DNA of 9,327 nt, from contig JAJZZZ010000053.1 in the NCBI GenBank assembly GCA_021797265.1, positions 1-9,327 of the forward strand, in the 5' to 3' direction. The notes beneath the pieces are model-generated. The model did no database searches. It was not told the DNA's origin and saw only the letters and a program-made list of their open reading frames with translations. The position numbers were made by a program, and so were the translations under genes. Origin of the DNA: Thermoplasmata archaeon (GTDB lineage: Archaea > Thermoplasmatota > Thermoplasmata > Thermoplasmatales > Thermoplasmataceae). This document shows positions 1 to 6,315 of the stretch, piece by piece (position 1 is the stretch's first letter; each line of letters begins with the position of its first letter).

Positions 1-2
1 TA

Positions 3-764
3 CTTGGAACAACGATTGAGGTTAGGGACCTCGAATTCACTTATGATAACGGGTTTAAGGTTTTCACGGACATCAACCTTGTCGCTGAATCCGGTAAGTT
101 TGTAGCCCTTGTTGGCCCATCCGGGGTTGGAAAATCCACACTTCTCAGGCTTATCGGCGGTTTCCTGAAGCCAAGTTCAGGAGAAGTCAGGCTGCAGGGG
201 AAAAGGATATTGCGGCCAACTCCTCAGGCAGTTCTGGTCCATCAATCAATCGTCACATTTCCCTGGATGACAGCTATTGAGAACGTTATGCTTGCACTGA
301 AGCCAAGGAGGCTCCCGAAAGACGAGGCAAGGGATATGGCTCTTGTGGCCCTTGAAACTGTGGGCCTGCAAGGTTTCGAAGATCTTTACCCCAAGGAAAT
401 GAGCGGGGGCATGCGCCAGAGAGTTGCAGTGGCCAGGGCCCTTGTTGCAGATCCTCAGGTCCTGCTCATGGATGAGCCGTTTGCCCACCTTGATGAACTT
501 ACGGCAGAGGGCCTCAGGCAGGATATTTACAATATCCTATTCAACGAAAACACTCCTCTCAAGAGTGTGGTGATGGTTTCGCACAATCTCACCGAAGTCA
601 TGGAACTTGCGGACGTGATTTATGTCATCAACGGATCACCCGCAACTGTAGTGGCCAGGGTGGATGTGACGCTTGCAAGGCCACGCAATCCGCGGGATCC
701 TGAATTTGACAAATACCTGGACAGGTTGTACAATTACCTTACACCCAGGGGGAGGAACAAATGA
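3..764 (+). CDS. NitT/TauT-type ABC transporter ATP-binding protein (5'-truncated by window edge)
   Basis: Energises import through the permease encoded immediately downstream, acting on the cytoplasmic face of the membrane. The open frame enters from the left edge; 253 residues are visible and, as the first strand of an ABC fold is already present, probably only a few residues are missing. Visible motifs: Walker A GPSGVGKST at residues 38-46, Q-loop glutamine at 81 followed by an FPWMTAIENV segment typical of the nitrate/sulfonate/taurine class, signature MSGGMRQR at about 133-140, Walker B LLMDEP at 154-159 with D-loop AHLDE, and switch histidine in VSHN at 194. All catalytic elements look intact. 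It stops about 40 residues after the last ABC motif, so it lacks the C-terminal AAA-associated domain often fused to these ATPases; a separate gene at 2413-2886 encodes that domain. The stop overlaps the permease start as ATGA. Substrate cannot be read from the ATPase. Confidence 0.93.
   Translation, partial: LGTTIEVRDLEFTYDNGFKVFTDINLVAESGKFVALVGPSGVGKSTLLRLIGGFLKPSSGEVRLQGKRILRPTPQAVLVHQSIVTFPWMTAIENVMLALKPRRLPKDEARDMALVALETVGLQGFEDLYPKEMSGGMRQRVAVARALVADPQVLLMDEPFAHLDELTAEGLRQDIYNILFNENTPLKSVVMVSHNLTEVMELADVIYVINGSPATVVARVDVTLARPRNPRDPEFDKYLDRLYNYLTPRGRNK
748..755 (+). promoter_or_regulatory. Shine-Dalgarno site for the permease
   Basis: GGGGGAGG lies five bases before the ATG at 761, inside the last codons of the ATPase gene. 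Together with the ATGA overlap it fixes the permease start and implies translational coupling of ATPase and permease. Confidence 0.7.
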
Positions 765-2386
765 TTCCACTGCTGCTCATGTTTCTCGCCGTGCTTGCCA
801 CTGCAGGAAGAGTGCTTGGGCTCATGCTGGCCTCAGTCGTTGTGGGCTGGTTTCTTGCATATCAAGCAGTCAAGAGCAAGGCATTCGAGAATGTATTTAT
901 TGCAGCAATTGAAGTCTTTGAATCTGTGCCTGTAATTTCATTCTTTCCAATAGTGCTGGCACTGTTTGTGCTTGGAGTCGGCGGCCCCCTTGGAGTTGAG
1001 CTTGCAGCCGATTTCCTTGTATTCACTGCCGTGGTATGGAATATATGGATGGGTGAATATCAGGCTTTCAAGACAGTTCCCAGGGAAATGCTTGAAGTTT
1101 CCCAGAACTTCAGGTTCGGTCTTCTTGACAGGTTAAGATATATATACATTCCATTTTCCGTTCCGAGGATATCGGCAAATCTTTTTCCAAGCGTTTCTGA
1201 CGGGTTCTTTTACATCACGGTAAGCGAAGTATTTGCCGTAGGAATTCATACATACAGGACATTTGGGGTTGGGACACTTCTTGACAGCTACATCGCCAGG
1301 GACCTATGGACATACGTGGTGGAGACATTCATAGTTCTTGGCATAGTGATCGCTATTGTTATCATTGGACTGCGCGAATTCAGTAAAAGAGCAGTAGCTA
1401 AATACACACTTGATACGGATATGCCCATAGTCAGGCGGGGACGGCTGAATGTTCGCGAATCCATAAGGTACACAGCCATGGCCTCCGTGAATCCTCTCAA
1501 CAGGCTGGCAAAATATAACATGGATCGCAGGAGGAGAAGGGGCACGGAACAGGATAAATATTACGAGGCGCCTCGCCAGAAGAACTACAGCTACGCATGG
1601 GCAGGAACTGGCGTTGTGATCCTGGCCCTTCTGCTGTACGGTGCCTATCACATCATTGCATCCGTATCGGCGGCAGAATGGGGGATACTATTCAGGATGA
1701 CGCCAACTCTTCTCCTTGACCTTCTTTACGACTATGCCCGTGTTGCAATAATAACTTTGGTTGCTTTCATGTTCTCAATATTCGTTGGATACTATTTCGC
1801 AATGAACGCAAGGGCAGAATCAGTAGGGGTTCCTGTAATTCAGGGATTCAGCGCATACCCGGTTCCCACCTATTTTCCATTCGTATTCCTTGCGGCTGTA
1901 CCCTTCCTGAACAGTATATTCGGGCCGTACACAAGCGAAGTCTTTGTTTTATTCCTGGGTTTCATAAGCACATTCTACTATGTATTCTACAGTTTCTGGA
2001 TGGGCGTCAAGGCAATGCCTTCTGAGTATCTGGAAATCATGGATAACCTTAACCTGGGTTTCTTCCAGAAAATGCGCATGATTATCATGCCATCCACATT
2101 CCCGTACCTTATTAGCGGCATATCATCAACCATCAACAGCGCATGGGGTGGGCTGATGATAGGTGAGTTCTGGCCTGACATAGCCGGAGGCAAAAGCCTT
2201 GAGGTGACTCATGGCCTGATGAAGACAATCGATGTTGCAACAAACAACGGAAATCTTGCCGTAGCAGCGTGGGCTTCCCTCATATTTGGTATCGTTGTGG
2301 CTGTTTACTCTCTGGTTTTCACGAGAAGGATGATGGACCTGGCAAGGAAGAAGTATGTTGCGGAGGAGGGAATTTACTCTGCCTGA
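761..2386 (+). CDS. Duplicated (two-domain) ABC transporter permease, NitT/TauT anion-transport type
   Basis: Integral membrane component of the importer powered by the preceding ATPase. The 541 residues contain two homologous MetI-like permease units in one chain, so one polypeptide can form the whole channel that normally needs a homodimer or heterodimer. Unit 1 spans about 1-210, with its cytoplasmic EAA-type coupling loop at about 104-135 (VPREMLEVSQNFRFG, then IPFS). Unit 2 spans about 280-525, with the matching loop at about 416-447 (MPSEYLEIMDNLNLG, then MPST). A charged, presumably cytoplasmic linker at about 220-275 carries five arginines in a row (256-260). Duplicated permeases of this kind are known as the anion-transport type (COG4986, from memory). 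No substrate-binding protein gene is visible; it may lie upstream or be unlinked. Substrate (sulfonate, nitrate, a pyrimidine precursor or another anion) cannot be decided. Confidence 0.9.
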   Translation: MIPLLLMFLAVLATAGRVLGLMLASVVVGWFLAYQAVKSKAFENVFIAAIEVFESVPVISFFPIVLALFVLGVGGPLGVELAADFLVFTAVVWNIWMGEYQAFKTVPREMLEVSQNFRFGLLDRLRYIYIPFSVPRISANLFPSVSDGFFYITVSEVFAVGIHTYRTFGVGTLLDSYIARDLWTYVVETFIVLGIVIAIVIIGLREFSKRAVAKYTLDTDMPIVRRGRLNVRESIRYTAMASVNPLNRLAKYNMDRRRRRGTEQDKYYEAPRQKNYSYAWAGTGVVILALLLYGAYHIIASVSAAEWGILFRMTPTLLLDLLYDYARVAIITLVAFMFSIFVGYYFAMNARAESVGVPVIQGFSAYPVPTYFPFVFLAAVPFLNSIFGPYTSEVFVLFLGFISTFYYVFYSFWMGVKAMPSEYLEIMDNLNLGFFQKMRMIIMPSTFPYLISGISSTINSAWGGLMIGEFWPDIAGGKSLEVTHGLMKTIDVATNNGNLAVAAWASLIFGIVVAVYSLVFTRRMMDLARKKYVAEEGIYSA

Positions 2387-2404
2387 TTTGATCTTGCATC
2401 AGGC
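2381..2404. terminator. Hairpin at the permease stop codon, candidate terminator or mRNA 3'-end element
   Basis: GCCTGAT (2381-2387) and ATCAGGC (2398-2404) form a perfect 7-bp stem with a 10-base loop. The permease stop codon (2384-2386) lies in the left arm. The element sits between two convergent genes and reads the same on both strands. No T-run follows, so it is not a classical archaeal U-tract terminator; it could protect an mRNA end or be chance. Confidence 0.3.
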
Positions 2405-2412
2405 CGTGCGTT

Positions 2413-2886
2413 TCATTGTCCGGTCTGGGCAACAAAATCCTCATCGTCCTTTCTTATGAGTCCAGAATAGAGTCCCCACTCTATGAGTATTATTTCCAGG
2501 TCTCTCTTTCCCGATGGGTTGTTATAGGTCTGTATGCCCTCCTTCTTCAGCTCATCATAGAGATCTTCGATCTCGAATTTGCCCAGTTTCAGGGCAGTCT
2601 TGAAGGGCTCAACACTCGCTATGGACTGCCTGAGTACCTCCTTTCTTTTCTTGAGGCTCGAAGCTATGTATTCTCTGCCCTTCTGGGTTACAGATATGTC
2701 TCCCTCCGTTGCCTCAACGAAGCCCAGCGTGGAGGCAGTGTACACTATGGGCATTAGATCATCCAGGTCAACCTCCATTTCCTTTTCCAGTTCAAAAAGG
2801 TCTGTCTTTTCCTTGAAAATGAAGCTCAGCACATAGAGTATCCCTACTAAGTCGGCAATTCTTGCATCTGGTTCTATGCTCTCCAT
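2413..2886 (-). CDS. Free-standing AAA-associated C-terminal domain (AAA_assoc_C-like) winged-helix protein
   Basis: A 157-residue soluble protein resembling the AAA_assoc_C domain (PF09821 as I recall it), normally the C-terminal extension of NitT/TauT-family ABC ATPases. Family hallmarks visible: a helical start with Leu/Ile-rich positions (11-35), DDLMPIVYTASTLGFVEAT (42-60, the 'LLPLVEAAELLGF' region), GDISVTQKGREYI forming the wing (62-74), a charged KKRKEVLRQSI segment (79-89), and the closing WGLYSGLIRKDDED (137-150, equivalent to the 'WGRYAELF.YD' ending). It carries no ATPase motifs. It converges on the ABC operon, 26 bases from the permease stop, whose ATPase lacks this domain. I infer that it binds or regulates that ATPase in trans; a DNA-binding role through the winged helix is the alternative. 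The domain's biochemical function is not established to my knowledge. Confidence 0.75.
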   Translation of the reverse strand: MESIEPDARIADLVGILYVLSFIFKEKTDLFELEKEMEVDLDDLMPIVYTASTLGFVEATEGDISVTQKGREYIASSLKKRKEVLRQSIASVEPFKTALKLGKFEIEDLYDELKKEGIQTYNNPSGKRDLEIILIEWGLYSGLIRKDDEDFVAQTGQ

Positions 2887-2910
2887 TGTTGTTATAACGA
2901 ATGGTGATGT

Positions 2911-2918
2911 ATTTAATT
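2911..2918 (-). promoter_or_regulatory. TATA element of the AAA_assoc_C-like gene
   Basis: On the minus strand this reads AATTAAAT, centred about 27 bases before the ATG at 2886. Archaeal TATA boxes are centred near -26, so the transcript should begin at or within a few bases of the start codon (leaderless). No SD sequence precedes the ATG, which agrees. Confidence 0.5.
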
Positions 2919-2956
2919 ACTTTTTGTGGACGCAACATCTGTTGGAAAAAGCATAA

Positions 2957-2974
2957 TTTGTAAAGTTTGTAAAC
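2957..2974 (+). promoter_or_regulatory. Tandem TTTGTAAA repeats upstream of the MFS gene, candidate operator
   Basis: TTTGTAAA occurs twice, at 2957-2964 and 2966-2973, with a 9-base period; the second copy lies within GTTTGTAAAC, a GTTT/AAAC dyad. The element ends 8 bases before the TATA-like tract of the exporter gene, where a transcription factor could act on promoter recognition. No regulator is identified, and AT-rich repeats can arise by chance. Confidence 0.3.
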
Positions 2975-2981
2975 AGTTCAC

Positions 2982-2989
2982 TATTTATT
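2982..2989 (+). promoter_or_regulatory. TATA element of the MFS exporter gene
   Basis: TATTTATT is centred about 40 bases before the ATG at 3025, predicting transcription start near 3011 and a leader of roughly 14 bases. This supports the ATG at 3025 over the upstream in-frame GTG at 2926, because both this box and the repeats at 2957-2974 would otherwise be coding. Confidence 0.45.
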
Positions 2990-3024
2990 TCAGATTGAAT
3001 TTACCGTTGAAAGGCAAAGTAACA

Positions 3025-4497
3025 ATGAGGGACAGAAAGGATCTGATACTGGTCAGTGTCTTGGTGGGAACACTGATGTCGGCAATCGATACCACAATCG
3101 TGATACTTGCGCTTCCAACCATTACAGTTGATCTGCATGCATCCCTTGTTTCCACAATCTGGGTTATACTGATTTATCTGCTACTTCTTGCTGCTTTCAC
3201 AACACAGCTTGGGAGACTTGGCGATATATTTGGCCGGGGCAGGATGTTCAACTCCGGTTTTCTTGTTTTCATAGTTGGTTCAGCAGCATCGGGGGCTTCC
3301 CCAACAATTGATATACTTATCATTTCCAGGGGCATACAGGCATTTGGAGCTGCACTGATGCAGGCCAACAGCAGTGCCATAGTTGCTGACAACTTCCCGC
3401 CAAGCGAAAGGGGGCGGGCATTCGGCATAACCACCATGGGATGGAATATAGGCGGAACACTGGGCATAGTTCTGGGCGGTATTATCACGACCTTTATCGG
3501 ATGGAGATACATATTCTACATTAACGTTCCAATAGGTCTCATCGGCTTTGTGCTGGCAGTCCGCTACGTTAGGGACAATAACAGGGCGCCATCAAAGATC
3601 GACGTTCCCGGCATGGTCCTTCTGCTTTCCATTCTCTCCCTGGTATCGTACGGTGCAACAGACATTGCGGGCCACGGTGTGGATTCATTCAATACCGCAC
3701 TGGTTGTGGCCGGGCTCGCGCTGATTGCACCATTCATATATGTGGAAAGGATAGTCAAGTTCCCGGTTATAGAAATCAGGGCATTCCGGGAGCCAAGGCT
3801 CACCTTTTCCCTTTTTGCTGCCCTTCTTCAGGCACTGGGCTATCTTTCGGTGATCTTCATACTCATAATGTATCTTCAGGGCATCAGGGGTTTTACTCCA
3901 CTGACGGCATCGCTGCTGCTTGTCCCCGGATATGTGGTTGCAAGCCTCCTTGCCCCAAGGATGGGCAGGCTTTCCGATCACATTGGCGCAGGTCTTGTGG
4001 CGGGTATCGGGATCTTCCTCATGGCGGCAGGAGTTCTCATCTATTTCACACTCAAGGTTAACAGCAGCCTGTATCTTGTTGTACTGGCATCTATAGTTTC
4101 AGGCATCGGAGGTGCACTTTTCTGGCCATCAAATAACAGCGCAGTCATGTCAAGTGCTCCACGCCGCCTTTACGGATCGGTTTCCGGCCTTCTCAGGACG
4201 CTGTCCAGTATAGGAACACTGATGAGCTACGTAATAACAATATCAGTTGCATCCCTGGCGATTCCAAGATATGTGGCATTTGAAGTCTTCCTTGGCACAA
4301 ACAGGCAGCTTACCGGTGGAGTTTCCTCTAAATTCCTCGGCGGGCTGCACGCCGCACTCCTGATCAGCCTTGTGTTACTGATATTTGCTGGGATTCTCTC
4401 AATCCTGAAGTCCGGTAAAAAGAAAGGCGAGGCGTTCGATCCGGAAAAAGGGGAATTCAAGAAAAAAATTGATGCATCCCCGCAGGGCGAGGATTAA
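3025..4497 (+). CDS. MFS transporter, DHA2 (EmrB/QacA-type, 14-TM) drug/proton antiporter family
   Basis: Predicted proton-driven exporter of the inner membrane. The 490-residue chain has about 14 hydrophobic segments and DHA2 hallmarks: IDTTIVILALP (21-31, the LDxTIVNVALP motif with Asp22 in the first helix), motif A GRLGDIFGRGRMF (63-75), SRGIQAFGAALM (101-112), the motif C region GWNIGGTLGIVLGG (139-152, lacking the usual proline), and WRYIFYINVPIGL (160-172). A second motif A-like loop (GRLSDHIG, 314-321) begins the C-terminal half. The last about 30 residues are Lys/Glu-rich and cytosolic. I start it at ATG 3025; an in-frame GTG at 2926 would add 33 residues including a CxxC, but that stretch overlaps promoter-like sequence. 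Substrate is unknown; multidrug or organic-acid export is typical of the family. It stands alone between divergent and convergent neighbours. Confidence 0.88.
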   Translation: MRDRKDLILVSVLVGTLMSAIDTTIVILALPTITVDLHASLVSTIWVILIYLLLLAAFTTQLGRLGDIFGRGRMFNSGFLVFIVGSAASGASPTIDILIISRGIQAFGAALMQANSSAIVADNFPPSERGRAFGITTMGWNIGGTLGIVLGGIITTFIGWRYIFYINVPIGLIGFVLAVRYVRDNNRAPSKIDVPGMVLLLSILSLVSYGATDIAGHGVDSFNTALVVAGLALIAPFIYVERIVKFPVIEIRAFREPRLTFSLFAALLQALGYLSVIFILIMYLQGIRGFTPLTASLLLVPGYVVASLLAPRMGRLSDHIGAGLVAGIGIFLMAAGVLIYFTLKVNSSLYLVVLASIVSGIGGALFWPSNNSAVMSSAPRRLYGSVSGLLRTLSSIGTLMSYVITISVASLAIPRYVAFEVFLGTNRQLTGGVSSKFLGGLHAALLISLVLLIFAGILSILKSGKKKGEAFDPEKGEFKKKIDASPQGED

Positions 4498-4516
4498 AAA
4501 CTGCCTGGTTTGATTT

Positions 4517-4777
4517 TCAGAGAAGCTTCTGCGCTTCGAAGATCTCATACTTTGTTGGCGGGTTCACCTGCGCAACGAGGCCCTTCAGATCATTCAGGCT
4601 CGGGGCTTCCCAGTTGCATATGGCCATTCTCTCTGAACCTATCACATTTATTGATTTGAGGGAGAATCCCTGCGGCAATTTTCCATTCTTTGCCATGTCA
4701 ACTATGCTTCCAACTACCTTGAAGGCTGCTTCCTGATTCTTTTCTTTCCATCTGTGTTCAACAATAAGATTAACCAT
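4517..4777 (-). CDS. Small hypothetical protein, likely ferredoxin-fold (dimeric alpha/beta-barrel-like)
   Basis: The 86-residue sequence shows a beta-alpha-beta-beta-alpha-beta layout: strand MVNLIVEHRW (1-10), helix around 13-30 (KNQEAAFKVVGSIVDMA), strands at about 40-57 (SLKSINVIGSERMAICNWEA), helix at about 60-70 (SLNDLKGLVAQ) and a last strand near KYEIFEAQKLL. This recalls small stand-alone dimeric alpha/beta-barrel families such as DUF3303/DUF4242, but no diagnostic motif assigns a function. The single cysteine is Cys54. It is divergent from the HTH_10 regulator at 4840 and shares its TATA tract and palindrome, so common control or control by that regulator is the natural inference. 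Its stop lies 19 bases from the convergent MFS stop. The start is supported by GGTGA at 4784-4788. Confidence 0.7.
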   Translation of the reverse strand: MVNLIVEHRWKEKNQEAAFKVVGSIVDMAKNGKLPQGFSLKSINVIGSERMAICNWEAPSLNDLKGLVAQVNPPTKYEIFEAQKLL

Positions 4778-4783
4778 CTTTTG

Positions 4784-4788
4784 TCACC
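4784..4788 (-). promoter_or_regulatory. Shine-Dalgarno site for the 86-residue protein
   Basis: Minus-strand GGTGA with a 6-base spacer (CAAAAG) before the ATG at 4777. It fixes this start and implies a short leader, about 12 bases if transcription begins roughly 26 bases from the TATA centre. Confidence 0.6.
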
Positions 4789-4806
4789 AACTTAAGATGG
4801 TAGGGC

Positions 4807-4822
4807 AAAATATATATTTATA
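4807..4822. promoter_or_regulatory. Shared TATA tract for divergent genes at 4777 (-) and 4840 (+)
   Basis: AAAATATATATTTATA is near-symmetric and can serve TBP in both orientations. On the plus strand its centre is about 25 bases before ATG 4840 (leaderless transcript). On the minus strand it is about 38 bases before ATG 4777, leaving a short leader that contains GGTGA. Competition or mutual exclusion between the two directions is therefore possible. Confidence 0.6.
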
Positions 4823-4838
4823 ACCGGTCTGGACCGGT
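4823..4838. promoter_or_regulatory. Perfect palindrome between TATA tract and start codon, candidate operator
   Basis: ACCGGTCTGGACCGGT has 7-bp arms (ACCGGTC / GACCGGT) around a 2-base centre; each arm also contains the self-complementary ACCGGT. It begins directly after the TATA tract and ends one base before the ATG of the HTH_10 regulator. A dimer bound here would block transcription initiation of that gene while sitting just upstream of the TATA/BRE of the small divergent gene, consistent with autorepression plus possible activation of the neighbour. The GC-rich palindrome contrasts with its AT-rich surroundings. Confidence 0.6.
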
Positions 4839-4839
4839 C

Positions 4840-5541
4840 ATGGAAGAAATTGATCTCAAGCTGGTGAATGATCTGCCTTTCTGCAGGGTCTCAAAAAGAT
4901 TTCCTGATGCCACCATGCTCCGCTGGTGCAATTCAGCCGTGGATTATCTGGAATTTTACGCAGGCAATTCCACGCTTGACAGAATTGCCGAAGCGCTGCC
5001 TGAGCTTGTTTCTTCACTGAAGAGCAGGATAATATTCCAGTCAAGGAAGGAAAACAGGATTTCTGTCATGGTTGCGTGCAGGTGCACCCGCCAGAATTCC
5101 ACCATAAGGATGGCTGAGTTTGACAGCTGCCTTTGGAAGGCGCCGGTGCAGTATGAGAACGGAGAGGAAAACCTTTCTGTTGTATCGCTTGAGGCCGAGA
5201 ACTTCAAGCAGCTTTTTGATGATCTCAATGCAGTGGGTACTGTGGACATTGAAAGAAAACAGCAGATTGATCCGGAATCACTCAGGGACATATACACAAT
5301 ATCGATGTCACAGCTCTTTAACCCGCTGACAGGAAAGCAGATGGAATATCTCCTGAATGCCATATCTGCAGGATATTTCGCGATTCCCAGAAAAATTGAC
5401 CTTGAGGAACTGGCCCCGCACTTGGGCATATCCAAGTCCACCCTGCAGGAACATGTAAGCAAGGCAACAACAAAAGTGATGTCATTTCTTGAGCCATATC
5501 TGAGGCTATACCTGGGGATGTCCACCGGAAAGGATCAATGA
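4840..5541 (+). CDS. HTH_10 (bacterio-opsin activator-type) transcriptional regulator with Cys-containing N-terminal domain
   Basis: Predicted cytoplasmic DNA-binding regulator of 233 residues. The C-terminus (about 162-214) matches the HTH_10 domain of haloarchaeal Bat-like regulators: LTGKQMEYLLNAISAGYF, an acidic turn with IPRKIDLEELAPHLGIS, and the recognition helix STLQEHVSKATTKVM. The N-terminal about 150 residues are a presumed sensor domain opening with LPFCRVSKRFPDATMLRWCN (12-31), which holds Cys15 and Cys30. Further cysteines are Cys80 and Cys82 (CRC) and Cys97, so metal, thiol or redox sensing is plausible but unproven. The ATG is 18 bases after the TATA tract, so the message is probably leaderless, and a perfect palindrome fills the gap. 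The divergent 86-residue protein is the most likely co-regulated gene; the MFS exporter beyond it is a second candidate target. Confidence 0.85.
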   Translation: MEEIDLKLVNDLPFCRVSKRFPDATMLRWCNSAVDYLEFYAGNSTLDRIAEALPELVSSLKSRIIFQSRKENRISVMVACRCTRQNSTIRMAEFDSCLWKAPVQYENGEENLSVVSLEAENFKQLFDDLNAVGTVDIERKQQIDPESLRDIYTISMSQLFNPLTGKQMEYLLNAISAGYFAIPRKIDLEELAPHLGISKSTLQEHVSKATTKVMSFLEPYLRLYLGMSTGKDQ

Positions 5542-5564
5542 GAATCCAGATCAACAGGCCATGG

Positions 5565-6272
5565 CTAAATTTTCTTCTGGAACACTGAAGCGTAATCAAA
5601 ATCCCTGTCAAGCAGGCCTTCAAGATAGTGCGGAATACGGCCATGAATTTCCATGCATGTGAATCCTTCTCCGGAAAGCCTTATCTCCTCATCCGGGACA
5701 ATTATCTGGTAGTCATTTCCGCTGACGGTTACGGCAATTCCGCTTCCCCCGTATCTTATGTATCTTGCTGGAACTGAATTCATGTAACTGTAACTGATGA
5801 AAACCCAGCCCAGGTTAATGTATTGGACTTCCTCTCCCCATGAAATCATTCCATCCTTCATAGTTTCGCCCGCAGGTATACCACCGAAAAATGCAAATCT
5901 GGAAACAGCGGAGAACCCAAGCTTCAGGGCAAGCCCGGATGATTTCACATTGCCATCGTGGATCAGCATCCTTACATATTTTTTCCCGGTGCTCCCGGCG
6001 GATTTGACTGCTGCACTGGTGAGCTCGCTTCCGATTGACAGTCTACGGAAGTCAGGGTCCACCCTGAGTCCGCTGAGCCATGCAGAATTGTCCGGCAGGC
6101 ACTCCAGCTTCAGGAAGCCCCTGATGTCAGTTTCATCCTTCCAGACCATGACCTGCCCGCTTTCCAGATATGATGGGCCAATGCTGTTGATGTAATCTTC
6201 GTACCCGGCCCTTCTGGATATTTCACTGATCTTTGGCCAGTCTTTAGCAGTTGCAAGTTCTATCATCTGCAT
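5565..6272 (-). CDS. GNAT-family N-acetyltransferase with an extra C-terminal domain
   Basis: Predicted acetyl-CoA-dependent acyltransferase, 235 residues. The GNAT fold occupies about 1-125: an N-terminal helix pair (DWPKISEISRRAGY, 11-24), strands around 41-69, motif A with the acetyl-CoA pyrophosphate loop LRVDPDFRRLSIGSEL (69-84; RRLSIG in place of the common R/Q-x-x-G-x-G/A), and motif B GNVKSSGLALKLGF (107-120). Residues about 125-235 form a second beta-rich region (FFGGIPAG, GWVFISYSY, AVTVSGNDYQIIV) that I do not recognise; it could be a substrate-specificity or second degenerate GNAT-like domain. Acceptor substrate is unknown. It converges on the HTH_10 regulator, with 23 bases between the stops. 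A TATA element about 27 bases upstream supports a leaderless start at 6272; Met3 (6266) is a close alternative. Confidence 0.83.
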   Translation of the reverse strand: MQMIELATAKDWPKISEISRRAGYEDYINSIGPSYLESGQVMVWKDETDIRGFLKLECLPDNSAWLSGLRVDPDFRRLSIGSELTSAAVKSAGSTGKKYVRMLIHDGNVKSSGLALKLGFSAVSRFAFFGGIPAGETMKDGMISWGEEVQYINLGWVFISYSYMNSVPARYIRYGGSGIAVTVSGNDYQIIVPDEEIRLSGEGFTCMEIHGRIPHYLEGLLDRDFDYASVFQKKI

Positions 6273-6291
6273 TTAACAATGTATATGAGGG

Positions 6292-6305
6292 TGAAATATA
6301 TACAA
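6292..6305 (-). promoter_or_regulatory. TATA element of the GNAT gene
   Basis: Minus strand TTTGTATATATTTC, centred about 26 bases before ATG 6272, predicting a leaderless transcript. The same AT-rich stretch lies just before the divergent zinc-finger gene (ATG 6316), so the two promoters overlap in a 43-base gap. Confidence 0.5.
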
Positions 6306-6315
6306 ATTTGTGAAT

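Noticed and set aside
210..764. ABC ATPase read as a 184-residue gene starting at TTG 210
   Set aside because: The same frame is open back to the window edge and contains the Walker A motif at 114-140, so TTG 210 is internal.
2926..3024. N-terminal 33-residue extension of the MFS transporter from GTG 2926, containing a CxxC
   Set aside because: The stretch contains the TATA-like element and tandem repeats, and homologous exporters begin near the first membrane helix; ATG 3025 gives the usual DHA2 N-terminus.
4956..5525. 189-codon open frame on the minus strand opposite the HTH_10 regulator
   Set aside because: Shadow of the regulator gene; Ser/Cys-rich translation without recognisable motifs, no own promoter or SD.
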